Program-made: the position numbers and the translations under genes
The notes under the pieces: generated by a model
The model's database searches: none
Told to the model about the DNA's origin: nothing
The model's input: the letters and a program-made list of their open reading frames with translations, nothing else
Shown: in pieces, positions 8,814 through 16,900 of the stretch
Position numbering within the stretch: the stretch's first letter is position 1
How the letters are laid out: each line of letters begins with the position of its first letter
Assembly: GCA_027452245.1 (NCBI GenBank)
Contig: DAIDGW010000079.1
Location: 1-64,000, forward strand
Source of the DNA: Acidobacteriaceae bacterium
GTDB taxonomy: Bacteria; Acidobacteriota; Terriglobia; Terriglobales; Acidobacteriaceae
Length of the DNA stretch: 64,000 nucleotides
Direction of reading: 5' to 3'

Positions 8814-10043
8814 ATGAATAACTCATACCAGGTCATCATCATTGGCGGAGGCGTGGTTGGCCTCGCCGTAGCCCTCGAAATCACGCAGCGCTATCCCGAT
8901 CTCAACCTGCTTGTGCTCGAGAAGGAAGATCAGGTCGCCCGCCATCAAAGCGGACACAACAGCGGCGTGATCCACTCGGGAATTTATTACAAGCCAGGGT
9001 CGCTGAAGGCCAAGCTTTGTGTGGCAGGCGCGCGGGCGATGGTGGAGTTCTGCCGCAAGCACAATGTGCCGCATAACGTTTGCGGGAAGGTGATCGTCGC
9101 CACGCGGGCGGAGGAATTGCCTCGCCTGTCGGAACTGAAGAGCCGCGCAGAGGCCAACGGACTGGTGGGCGTTCGCGAAATCTCCCCCGAAGAGTTACGG
9201 GAATTCGAGCCCCATGCCCGCGGAGTTGGCGCTCTGCACATCCCTTCGACCGGCGTAACGGATTTCGCGCAGGTCTGCGGCAAGTATGCGGAACTGATTT
9301 CCGCGCATGGCGCGACGGTGCTTACATCGGCTGGGGTGCGTGGCATTCGGAGATCGCCAACAGAGATTGTGATCGAAACGGAGCGGGAGGAGTACACGGC
9401 CGCCAGCGCCATCAACTGCGCAGGACTGCATAGCGACCGCGTCGCCAAAATGGCGGGCGACAAACCCGGCATCACGGTCGTGCCGTTTCGCGGAGAGTAC
9501 TACGATCTGATTCCGCAACGGGCCGACCTGGTGCGCAGCCTGATCTATCCGGTTCCCGATCCCCGCTTCCCTTTTTTGGGCGTGCATTTCACGCGGCGTA
9601 TTTCGGGCAAGGTCGATGCCGGGCCGAATGCCGTGCTGGCGTGGTCGCGCGAAGGCTACCGGCACACGGATGTCAATCTGGAGGACGTCGCGTCGTGGAT
9701 CGGGTTTGCGGGATTCTGGCGAATGGGCATGCGCAACTGGCGCGATGGTATTGGAGAATTCTACCGCTCGTTTTACAAGCCGGCATTCGTGAGGGCATTG
9801 CAGCGAATGCTGCCGGAGGTTCGCGAGTCTGACCTGGTTCCGGGAAGTGCCGGAGTGCGCGCACAAACGCTGAAACCAGATGGAACTCTGCTCGATGACT
9901 TTCACCTGCTTCCGTCAGGAAACATGCTGCACGTGCTGAATGCTCCGTCGCCGGCGGCGACCGCATCGCTGATGATCGCCAAGACTGTGGTCGATGTGGC
10001 GGCCGAGCATTCCATTCTGAAGGCTACGCACGCAGTACGTTGA
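8814..10043 (+). CDS. lhgO: L-2-hydroxyglutarate oxidase (FAD-dependent)
   Basis: This FAD enzyme oxidises L-2-hydroxyglutarate to 2-oxoglutarate, feeding electrons to the respiratory chain. The protein has 409 residues from ATG 8814, a typical length. It has the Rossmann motif IIIGGGVVGLAVALE right at the N terminus, then the LhgO hallmark HQSGHNSGVIHSGIYY and KAKLCVAGARAM. The C terminus keeps GSAGVRAQ and HVLNAPSPAATASL, where the flavin is closed in. A TTG 36 bases upstream would add 12 residues unlike the family, so ATG 8814 is chosen. It is convergent with the pentaheme cytochrome gene, with only four bases between the stop codons. Confidence 0.9.
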   Translation: MNNSYQVIIIGGGVVGLAVALEITQRYPDLNLLVLEKEDQVARHQSGHNSGVIHSGIYYKPGSLKAKLCVAGARAMVEFCRKHNVPHNVCGKVIVATRAEELPRLSELKSRAEANGLVGVREISPEELREFEPHARGVGALHIPSTGVTDFAQVCGKYAELISAHGATVLTSAGVRGIRRSPTEIVIETEREEYTAASAINCAGLHSDRVAKMAGDKPGITVVPFRGEYYDLIPQRADLVRSLIYPVPDPRFPFLGVHFTRRISGKVDAGPNAVLAWSREGYRHTDVNLEDVASWIGFAGFWRMGMRNWRDGIGEFYRSFYKPAFVRALQRMLPEVRESDLVPGSAGVRAQTLKPDGTLLDDFHLLPSGNMLHVLNAPSPAATASLMIAKTVVDVAAEHSILKATHAVR

Positions 10044-10047
10044 AGGT

Positions 10048-11682
10048 TCAGCGGGTGGCCTCTGCGCGCGCGAGCACGATGGATCTCGCTTGCGGCATGG
10101 ATTCGTAATAGTGCACGAAACGCTGTGTCTCCATTGCCTGATAAGGCCGCAGATTGTGCGCCCAGCGGAATCCGATCGGCTGATACCAGAGTTCAGCTTC
10201 GAGCTGGAACGGTCCCTGCGCGGCAGTGGTATTCACGATATATCGGACCAGAGCACCGGCTCCGGTGAAGTTGGGATCGCTGGCAGCATCGCCCATAACG
10301 GCAATATCTTTTTCGGCTGAGTTCTTGTCGAATCCATAAGGTAGCAAGCGGTCGTCTTTCAGATAGCCGACGGCATCCGCAAGGCCGGTCGTGACGTGCC
10401 CGTTTTCATCTCCCAGAATAGGTTCGAAGATCTCCACCTGGTCACCGCTGGTAATGGTGCGAAAGTGGGGTTCGTAGGCAAGCGGGTTGAGATCGTTCAC
10501 GTTTCCCTGAATCGATCCATCTGGATTGAGTTTGCCCGATTCAAAAATCACGCTTCCCTGATGATCGCGAACGACAAAGTGCAACCAGGCGCGGCGCGAC
10601 GGAAATGCGGTGGGCAATTTGTGACCGGTTCGATTTTCCACGAAGACATCGACCGCCAGCTTGCCCGAGTTCAGGTCCACGTTGCGGATGGTCACTTTTG
10701 CGGCTTGCGACTGGAGAAACCCCATGGTGCGGCGGGCTTCGGCATCGAGTTCCAGGGGCATTGCGCCGACGCTGAGATCGGTGCGATATAGATTGAGCAT
10801 TCGCAGAATGAAGAAGTTTCCGCCCGTGAAAGTATGCTGCCGCACACCGCGCCGCGGCACTCCGAGAACAGAAACGATGGGCACATCTTCTCCGACGTCC
10901 GGCATATGGCAGGACTGGCAACTCTGACGCCCGGCGTAGTCACTATGCAGCCACTCCTGGTAAGGGACCTGCTCAGGAAATTTGCCGAGCACTTTCCCGC
11001 CGGGACCGAGCGAAGTCGTGTACAAGGTGTGACAAGTGGCGCACAATGCTGACTCTCCAATGTGCAGAGACTCGGTGGGACGGAATCCACCGGTGGAGGT
11101 TTGCATGATGTGCGCCCGCGGCTCCGGAACGGAATAGGGACCGAACTCCGGGTGATCGTCCTTGACGGAGGGAGTTTCGATTACGAAACCGCCATTGAAG
11201 CTGTCGTGCGCGCCAAGCTTCTGTTTGCTGATCTGGTGGCAGAGGGAACAGGAAACTCCATCTTCTGCCAATGCGTTTTTCTTGGGGTGGGCGTCGAAGG
11301 GCAAGTGCGAGAAAACGCGTCCCTTTCGGCCATGCAACTTGGCTTCGTAACGAGCCATTGGCATATGGCAGTCGGCGCAACCGTCTTCGATGTCGGCGAC
11401 CGACTGGGGATGATCGAAGTCTTCACGACGCACGCTGGCTTGCCAGTAAGGATCACGGGAGGAATTGCCCATGATGCTGGCCCGCCAGTCGAAACCGAAT
11501 GATATGTCGCGTCCTTTTGGTGTCGTGATGCCGTTGTGGCAGGCGAGACAGCGGTCGGAGGTATGAAATCTGGGCTGCAGCTCTTCCTTGTCAGCCTTGC
11601 CGGCGCCGCAAAGGAAAGAAGATGCCGCGAGCAGGGCGAGGAGGCCGAATAAATTGCGCGATAGGGTCGGCATTCTCATCAC
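10048..11682 (-). CDS. Exported pentaheme c-type cytochrome
   Basis: A 544-residue protein with a short signal peptide (LFGLLALLAASSFLCGA) and five CxxCH heme-attachment sites, at about residues 45 (CLACH), 102 (CADCH), 145 (CSLCH), 214 (CATCH) and 255 (CQSCH). All hemes lie in the first half. The second half (about 300-544) is heme-free and strand-rich, ending in a domain with YIVNTTAAQGPFQLEAELWYQPIG. This resembles cytochrome c554-like multiheme proteins found next to outer-membrane electron conduits. Its ATG overlaps the stop of the upstream cytochrome-barrel gene by four bases, so the two are co-translated and probably work as one electron-transfer unit. Substrate unknown. Confidence 0.8.
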   Translation of the reverse strand: MMRMPTLSRNLFGLLALLAASSFLCGAGKADKEELQPRFHTSDRCLACHNGITTPKGRDISFGFDWRASIMGNSSRDPYWQASVRREDFDHPQSVADIEDGCADCHMPMARYEAKLHGRKGRVFSHLPFDAHPKKNALAEDGVSCSLCHQISKQKLGAHDSFNGGFVIETPSVKDDHPEFGPYSVPEPRAHIMQTSTGGFRPTESLHIGESALCATCHTLYTTSLGPGGKVLGKFPEQVPYQEWLHSDYAGRQSCQSCHMPDVGEDVPIVSVLGVPRRGVRQHTFTGGNFFILRMLNLYRTDLSVGAMPLELDAEARRTMGFLQSQAAKVTIRNVDLNSGKLAVDVFVENRTGHKLPTAFPSRRAWLHFVVRDHQGSVIFESGKLNPDGSIQGNVNDLNPLAYEPHFRTITSGDQVEIFEPILGDENGHVTTGLADAVGYLKDDRLLPYGFDKNSAEKDIAVMGDAASDPNFTGAGALVRYIVNTTAAQGPFQLEAELWYQPIGFRWAHNLRPYQAMETQRFVHYYESMPQARSIVLARAEATR

Positions 11683-12833
11683 CAGCCTTTAGTCAGTCCG
11701 CCGTCCTGCCAATCCCAGAGCAGGTACATCATCAGTTGTACCGGCCTTCCCACGGTATTGGTGGCGGGGAAACGGACCCCAAGGGCGCCGCGGATGTGCT
11801 GCCGCGGGCTGATGGAGACTTCCATCTGCGGAATTACATCCCAGTCCATCTTTGCTCCATTGGCGAGATCGCGGGTGGAGACGAACTCGACCATGGGGGA
11901 CCACAGGCGGCCGAGACCGTGGTCGGCGGCAATGTTTTGGCCAATGGCCGTGTTGAAGAAGAGCGACTGCGGAGCCAGATTCGTATGCCGGGGCAGGTCG
12001 GCGCCAAACTGCGTCTCAAAGAAAGTCTGCGTTTTGAAAAGCTGATCGTAGGCGGCGAAAGTTTCAAACGTGGTCGCTCCCGAACCGAAGCCGCGGAATT
12101 TGTTTCCGCTGGGCACGATCACTCCGCCGAACAGGCTCATAATCGATCCGGTGTGCAGGCTGGAGAACATGACCCGTTTTATGCCAAGAGTCGCGTCGCC
12201 AACGCCTCCGTACCAGGTGTGATTTTCATCCTGAAAATCGAAAGGCACGTCCACCTCGATTTGATTTTTGACGCCGAAACGCTGTTCGTGGATCACCTGG
12301 CTGGTCACCCCGGGCGTTCCCCGGGCGTTCACCGCACTCATAATCACTTCTTCATCTTCCGGATATGCCTTCTCGGTGACGAAGGCGAGTGGAAGGTTCA
12401 GCTCTGCGCGCGGCCAATGCGGATTACGGCAGAAATGGCGGAGATAATGCACCACCTCATCGACCTGACCGGAAGTGAGAGCTTCGCCGAATGCGGGCAT
12501 GATTTGTGAGAATCCCTGATACGGGCCGCCATGAGTAATTACGCCTTTGTAGGCGGAATCCAGTTCAGCCGTGGTCTGATCGCAGCGCGTGAAATCGGGA
12601 AAACTTGATGGCTTACGGAACGCGCTGATCAGGGTTGGCATGCCGCGCCCGTCTTCGCCGTGGCAGGAAACGCAAGCCGCGTGGTAGATCTGGTCTCCGG
12701 TTTTTAGCTGAGGGAAGGAACTGACGCGCGCCTGGCCAAAGCCTCCATTAACGTTTAAGGCAACAAGCAAAGCAGTTGCCGTCGCAGTCGCCATCCAGCG
12801 AGCGAAGCGAAGCAGCGGCCTTGCCATGTCCAT
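11679..12833 (-). CDS. Monoheme cytochrome c fused to a barrel-like C-terminal domain
   Basis: A 384-residue exported protein. After a signal peptide ending near FGQA, residues about 45-150 form a class-I cytochrome c: CVSCHGEDGRG at 54-64, with the downstream Met ligand probably in QIMPAFGE. From about 165 onward it changes to alternating strands with aromatic girdle residues (WYGGVGDATLGIKRVMF, LMMYLLWDWQDGG), like outer-membrane barrels. A second fusion with the same logic occurs at 22627-24051. It is the first gene of a two-gene operon with the pentaheme cytochrome. I infer an outer-membrane electron conduit. Alternatively the C-terminal half may be an exported non-porin beta-sandwich domain. 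Confidence 0.75.
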   Translation of the reverse strand: MDMARPLLRFARWMATATATALLVALNVNGGFGQARVSSFPQLKTGDQIYHAACVSCHGEDGRGMPTLISAFRKPSSFPDFTRCDQTTAELDSAYKGVITHGGPYQGFSQIMPAFGEALTSGQVDEVVHYLRHFCRNPHWPRAELNLPLAFVTEKAYPEDEEVIMSAVNARGTPGVTSQVIHEQRFGVKNQIEVDVPFDFQDENHTWYGGVGDATLGIKRVMFSSLHTGSIMSLFGGVIVPSGNKFRGFGSGATTFETFAAYDQLFKTQTFFETQFGADLPRHTNLAPQSLFFNTAIGQNIAADHGLGRLWSPMVEFVSTRDLANGAKMDWDVIPQMEVSISPRQHIRGALGVRFPATNTVGRPVQLMMYLLWDWQDGGLTKGW

Positions 12834-12953
12834 AAGGTCTTTCAGACGCGAACGTGTTCGTACTTAGAGACAGAGAGGCGGAATCGAGTTGCGTGCCTTT
12901 TCTGCAAAATGCAATAAGGTTGTGGAACCGGGATCCGGCTGATGATCAATTTC

Positions 12954-12974
12954 AGGAATTCCGAAAAAATTCCT
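12954..12974. repeat. Operator-like inverted repeat between divergent genes
   Basis: AGGAATT and AATTCCT form perfect 7-base arms around a 7-base A-rich spacer. The element lies in the 275-base region between the cytochrome operon (minus) and the HPF-sigma gene (plus). It could bind a regulator of either unit. The arms are short, so chance is possible. Confidence 0.3.
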
Positions 12975-13108
12975 TATGTTGAGGCGACGAACCCCGTAGT
13001 GGACACTTGCGAATCCCGCATGCACCAGTTTCCCGCGGGTGTACAATCGGTTTAGAGAAGCAAAAGCACTTGGTTGCGCAACTTCGTTACAGCAAGGCCG
13101 AGGCGCTC

Positions 13109-14152
13109 ATGAATGTCCACGTAAGTTACCGTCTTGCAAAAACGCCCTCCGTTGAAAAAGATTTCCAGCACCAGATCGAAAAGTTGCAAAAGAGGCTGCA
13201 GGTTTTCCGTCCCGAACTGATTCACTTGAAAGCATCTGTGGACGAGAACACGCCGCGGGAGGGAGTCAGCGTTTCGCTGAACTTGCGCTTGCCTTCGGGA
13301 CAGATGGCGGTGCAGAAGGCAGCGTCAACTCCGGATGCTGCCGTGCGTGCGGCTTTTGACGATCTGCTGCAGCAGGTCAACAAGCACAAGGACCTGTTGC
13401 GTGCTTCGCACAAGTGGCAGCGACGCCGCAGCGAGACATCGCAACGCCGCCCTCCGCAGGTACCGTTCGAGCAAACGCTTGCGGCTGTGGATCTGCCGAA
13501 GATTTCGGCGGAGGACATCCGCTCCTACGTGAATGCCAATCTGTCGCGGCTCGAGCGCTTTATAGAACGGGAAATCCTGATCCGCGAAACCCAGGAACTG
13601 CTCGTCCGCGGCGCGGTTACAAAAGAAGAAGTCGTCGACGAAACGATTGCCGCTGCCCTCGCCGACGGTCAGGAAAAGCCGGAGCGTCTGACGCTGGAGC
13701 CGTGGCTCTACCGGCTCGCCTTGCAGGCACTCTACGAACTCTCGCGGACAGAAGAGAGCAACGGAAATGCAGTTCATCTGGAAGATTCGGCGCGGCGACG
13801 CAATATCGCCGGGAATGATGAGCCGCAGTTGCAATTTCATCAGCCCGACGAAGCTTTCCTCGGAGAGACAGTCGTTGCCGACAAGCGGGCTTCGACGCCG
13901 GAACAGATTCTCGCTTCCGACGAAGTCATGCGCCTGATCGCCGCAAACCTGCGACACGTCGGCGGACACACCCGGGAGGCATTTATTCTCTACGCTATCG
14001 AAGGCTTCAGCGTCGAGGAGATCTCGGGCATCACCGGCCTCGACTCTCAATCGGTACTGCAGTCGATCGCCAAGGCGCGCGACCACTTACGTAAGGCGCC
14101 CGGGCTTGAAGGCCAATTTGGCGGCCGGCTCATTCCTTCGGGCGCCGCTTAA
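13109..14152 (+). CDS. HPF/RaiA ribosome-hibernation domain fused to a sigma-70-like region
   Basis: A 347-residue protein with an unusual two-part plan. Residues 1-105 match the HPF/RaiA (S30AE) fold: an N-terminal MNVHVSYR strand, a long helix, paired strands (GVSVSLNLRLPSG) and a second helix with PDAAVRAAFDDLLQQV. Known HPF proteins bind the decoding centre and silence ribosomes. A basic linker follows (HKWQRRRSETSQRR). Residues about 132-215 look like sigma region 2 (EVVDETIAAAL, LEPWLYRLALQALYEL). Residues about 265-330 look like region 4, with REAFILYAIEGFSVEEISG and a recognition helix SQSVLQSIAKARDHLRK. The ATG at 13109 is chosen because upstream codons add a non-homologous tail; GAGG lies about seven bases before it. 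The gene lies 37 bases upstream of a Balon/eRF1-like gene in the same direction. Confidence 0.8.
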   Translation: MNVHVSYRLAKTPSVEKDFQHQIEKLQKRLQVFRPELIHLKASVDENTPREGVSVSLNLRLPSGQMAVQKAASTPDAAVRAAFDDLLQQVNKHKDLLRASHKWQRRRSETSQRRPPQVPFEQTLAAVDLPKISAEDIRSYVNANLSRLERFIEREILIRETQELLVRGAVTKEEVVDETIAAALADGQEKPERLTLEPWLYRLALQALYELSRTEESNGNAVHLEDSARRRNIAGNDEPQLQFHQPDEAFLGETVVADKRASTPEQILASDEVMRLIAANLRHVGGHTREAFILYAIEGFSVEEISGITGLDSQSVLQSIAKARDHLRKAPGLEGQFGGRLIPSGAA

Positions 14153-14189
14153 TCCAACCCTACAACTCGGTCATTTTTGGGGAGAAGAT

Positions 14190-15437
14190 ATGACTCTGAC
14201 TCGTGAGCAAATCCGGGAATTAGCTGGAATTCACGATATCAATAGCTGTGCGCTAACGTTTTACTATCAACCCTCGACGCCGCGGAACAAGGCACATAAG
14301 GAGGACGCAATCCTGATCAAAGACCTTGTCCGTGAGGCACAACGCAACCTGGAAACCAGGACCAATGGCAGCAAAGAGAGTGCGCGAACCGATCTCGACC
14401 GCATTATGCGCATGATCAGCGACTTTCGCATGAATGGAACGCATGCCAAGGCAGTGTTCGCCTGCTCGAGCCTGGGATTCTGGCGCGAATATGATTTGCC
14501 TCCGCAACTGCCCGCAACCCAGATTTTCGTAGACCGCCGCTTTCATCTCAGGCCTCTGGCACGCATGTTGGGAGCTTTCCCGCGGCTAGGAATTGCACTG
14601 GTCGACCGACACCGCGCGCGCCTGTTCGAATTACGTTTAGGCGAACTGACGGAACGGGAAGACCTGTTCCATCCTCTGCCGCGCCGCGGACGAAGCGATG
14701 GTTTTGGCGGATACGATGCAGGCCACGCCGAGCGCCGCTATGAAGACGAAGCCCGGCAACATTTCAAGAACGTCGCCGAGGCGCTGAAGGAATGGCAGGA
14801 GCGCGGCCTGTTCGAGAAATGGATTCTGGGCTGCCTGGATGTTCACCGTACGGTGCTGGAACCGATGCTGCACCCTTATGTCAGCCGGGCGCTGCTGGGG
14901 CGATTCACGGCAGATGTTGCCCACATCAGCCCCGACGAGATTCGTACGGAGGCGGAGAAAGTCTTGAAGGAGTGGCAGGACCGGCGCCGTCACGAACTGG
15001 TTGCGCAAACTCTGGATCAAGCCCGCGGGCACGCCCGTGGCGCGACTGGATTGCGGCGGGTGCTGCGTTCGCTGGAAATGGGCGAGGTGCAGACGCTGCT
15101 GATTGGCGAGAACTTTCTCGCGCAGGCCGTGGAGTGTTCCAGTTGCGGACATCTGGACGCTCACCTCGTGAGCCAATGTCCTGCCTGCGGCAATCCAACT
15201 CACCGTGTGGTAGATGTATGCGAGGCGATTCTGCCGCGTGTCATCGCCAGCGATATAGAGCTTTTTTACATCAAGGACGATCCCGAGTTTGACAAGGTCG
15301 GCAACATTGCCGCCCTGCTCCGCTTCCGCGCCGAGCAGGGTTCCAATGTGCAGTCCATTGAAGCGGGAATGCAAAATCAGTCTGAGGGAGAAGCCAAAGA
15401 ATATCCTGGGCGACTGCGGCGATTTGCCAGCCGGTAA
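14190..15437 (+). CDS. Bacterial eRF1/Pelota-superfamily protein (Balon-like)
   Basis: A 415-residue cytoplasmic protein starting at ATG 14190 after a strong GGGGAGAAG site. The middle (about 130-280) resembles eRF1 domain 2: RLGIALVDRHRARLFELRLGE, then helices with ERRYEDEARQHFKNVAEAL. The last third (about 285-390) resembles the L7Ae-like domain 3 with a zinc-ribbon insert (C316, C319, C330, C333). The catalytic GGQ of true release factors is missing; the matching loop reads GFGGYDAG at 171-178. Bacterial members (baeRF families) include Balon, a hibernation factor that enters the ribosomal A site. Linkage to an HPF-domain gene supports a hibernation or rescue role rather than termination. 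Older databases may call it a host-attachment or hypothetical protein. Confidence 0.8.
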   Translation: MTLTREQIRELAGIHDINSCALTFYYQPSTPRNKAHKEDAILIKDLVREAQRNLETRTNGSKESARTDLDRIMRMISDFRMNGTHAKAVFACSSLGFWREYDLPPQLPATQIFVDRRFHLRPLARMLGAFPRLGIALVDRHRARLFELRLGELTEREDLFHPLPRRGRSDGFGGYDAGHAERRYEDEARQHFKNVAEALKEWQERGLFEKWILGCLDVHRTVLEPMLHPYVSRALLGRFTADVAHISPDEIRTEAEKVLKEWQDRRRHELVAQTLDQARGHARGATGLRRVLRSLEMGEVQTLLIGENFLAQAVECSSCGHLDAHLVSQCPACGNPTHRVVDVCEAILPRVIASDIELFYIKDDPEFDKVGNIAALLRFRAEQGSNVQSIEAGMQNQSEGEAKEYPGRLRRFASR

Positions 15438-15466
15438 TTTCTCATTCACTTTCTGGTTCCCATTTT

Positions 15467-15505
15467 CTGCCGACCACGGTATTTTTGGTCGGCAGTTTTC
15501 ATTTT
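15467..15505 (+). terminator. Rho-independent terminator of the HPF-sigma/Balon-like unit
   Basis: A perfect 9-base stem (CTGCCGACC / GGTCGGCAG) with an 11-base loop is followed by TTTTCATTTT. It lies 30 bases past the stop codon of the eRF1-like gene. Confidence 0.88.
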
Positions 15506-15651
15506 CAATAGCGTTTTCGCACTGCCCGATTCACCTGCCACACCGTCCCCGAAGCTAACGGACGATTCTGTGAACATCCCCGGAAGGTTGCCTCTGTATC
15601 GTGGTATGCTTTCGGCTTTCCCTGCCGGGACCTTTCATAAGGAGGATTACT

Positions 15652-16896
15652 TTGACCTTCTCGCGACGTGACTTTGTAAAGACCTCTGTTCTCGGAACTT
15701 TAGCCACCGGAGTTGGCACCCATACCGCAAAGCCGTTGTCAGAAAGCGTAAGCCCTCACCAGGGATCTTCGGGCTCGTACAAGCGTCCGGTCATCATCTG
15801 CGCGCATAACGGCTACAACTACATCGACGACGCTTATGCGTTCCTGAAAGGTGGCGGCGATACGCTCGATGCCGCGTTGCGCGTGGTGAAGGGTCCGGAG
15901 GACGATCCGAACGATACCAGCGTGGGGCTTGGCGGCTTGCCGAATGAAGACGGTGTGGTGGAACTCGATTCGTGCTGCATGCACGGTCCAACACGGCGTG
16001 CTGGATCCGTGGGCGCGCTGCACAACGTGAAGAACGCATCGCAAGTCGCAAAGGCGGTAATGACCGACACGGGGCACGTCATGCTGGTGGGCGAGGGCGC
16101 GGAGAATTTTGCCCATGCCATGGGATTCCCGCGTGAAAACCTGCTCACCGATCATTCGCGAAAGATATGGCTGCTGTGGAAGGAGTATCACACGCCAAAT
16201 GACTGGTGGGGGCCGGGACTCGACGATCCGAACTGGCAGCCACCGCGGGAAGCAGGCAAGTCGCAGTCAGAGTTGTGGCAGAACACGTACCGGCGGCTGG
16301 AAGAGCGCGCGGCCGATCTGGGGATTCCGCCGGAGTTGCGCGAGGATGCAATCTACAAAGTGGTCTACCCGCCCACGGGAACCATTCACTGCTCGGCGCT
16401 CAACGAAAAGGGCGAGATTTCGGGCTGTACCACAACCAGCGGACTGGCCTACAAGATGTCGGGACGGGTAGGCGATTCGCCGATCATCGGAGCGGGATGC
16501 TACACCGATCAGGACGTGGGATCGGCGGGGGCGACGGGCAGCGGCGAGGAAAACATCAAGGTCGCGGGCGCGCACACGATTGTCGAGAACATGCGCCATG
16601 GCATGACGCCGGAAGAAGCCGGCATGGATGCCCTGAAACGCATCGCCCGCAACTACAACCACGACATGACCCGGCTGCAGTATGTGGACATGATCTATTA
16701 CGTTCTGCGCAAAGACGGAGCCTTCGCGGGCGTTTCGCTATGGACAGGCTATCAGGCTACCAAGCCGCATACGATTGTCGTCCACGATGGCGAGAAGCGC
16801 TCAGTGCAGACCAAGGCGCTTTTCGAGGGATACTCGCGCGACTTCCCGCCTCCAGTACAGGTGCCGGAAGCAGTCAAAAAGCAGATGATGCGATAG
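15652..16896 (+). CDS. Tat-exported glycosylasparaginase (N4-(beta-GlcNAc)-L-asparaginase, Ntn hydrolase)
   Basis: This enzyme cleaves the bond between GlcNAc and asparagine in glycopeptides. The start is TTG 15652, six bases after a perfect AAGGAGG. That makes a Tat signal, SRRDFVKTSVLGTLATG, directly at the N terminus of a 414-residue protein. Ntn features are ICAHNGY early on, and PPTGTIHCSAL, where T244 is the likely autoprocessing nucleophile. The family usually reads HDTIG here, so the flanks differ. SGRVGDSPIIGAGCY and the GSGEENIK region form the conserved beta-subunit core. It begins a three-gene run of exported hydrolases (stop to next start is four bases). It may help degrade glycoprotein glycans together with the GH2 enzyme. 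Confidence 0.85.
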   Translation: MTFSRRDFVKTSVLGTLATGVGTHTAKPLSESVSPHQGSSGSYKRPVIICAHNGYNYIDDAYAFLKGGGDTLDAALRVVKGPEDDPNDTSVGLGGLPNEDGVVELDSCCMHGPTRRAGSVGALHNVKNASQVAKAVMTDTGHVMLVGEGAENFAHAMGFPRENLLTDHSRKIWLLWKEYHTPNDWWGPGLDDPNWQPPREAGKSQSELWQNTYRRLEERAADLGIPPELREDAIYKVVYPPTGTIHCSALNEKGEISGCTTTSGLAYKMSGRVGDSPIIGAGCYTDQDVGSAGATGSGEENIKVAGAHTIVENMRHGMTPEEAGMDALKRIARNYNHDMTRLQYVDMIYYVLRKDGAFAGVSLWTGYQATKPHTIVVHDGEKRSVQTKALFEGYSRDFPPPVQVPEAVKKQMMR

Positions 16897-16900
16897 GAAG

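Noticed and set aside
13007-13108. Longer N terminus of the HPF-sigma protein from TTG 13007
   Set aside because: The extra 34 residues precede the natural start of the HPF fold and overlap a likely -10 element (TGTACAAT).
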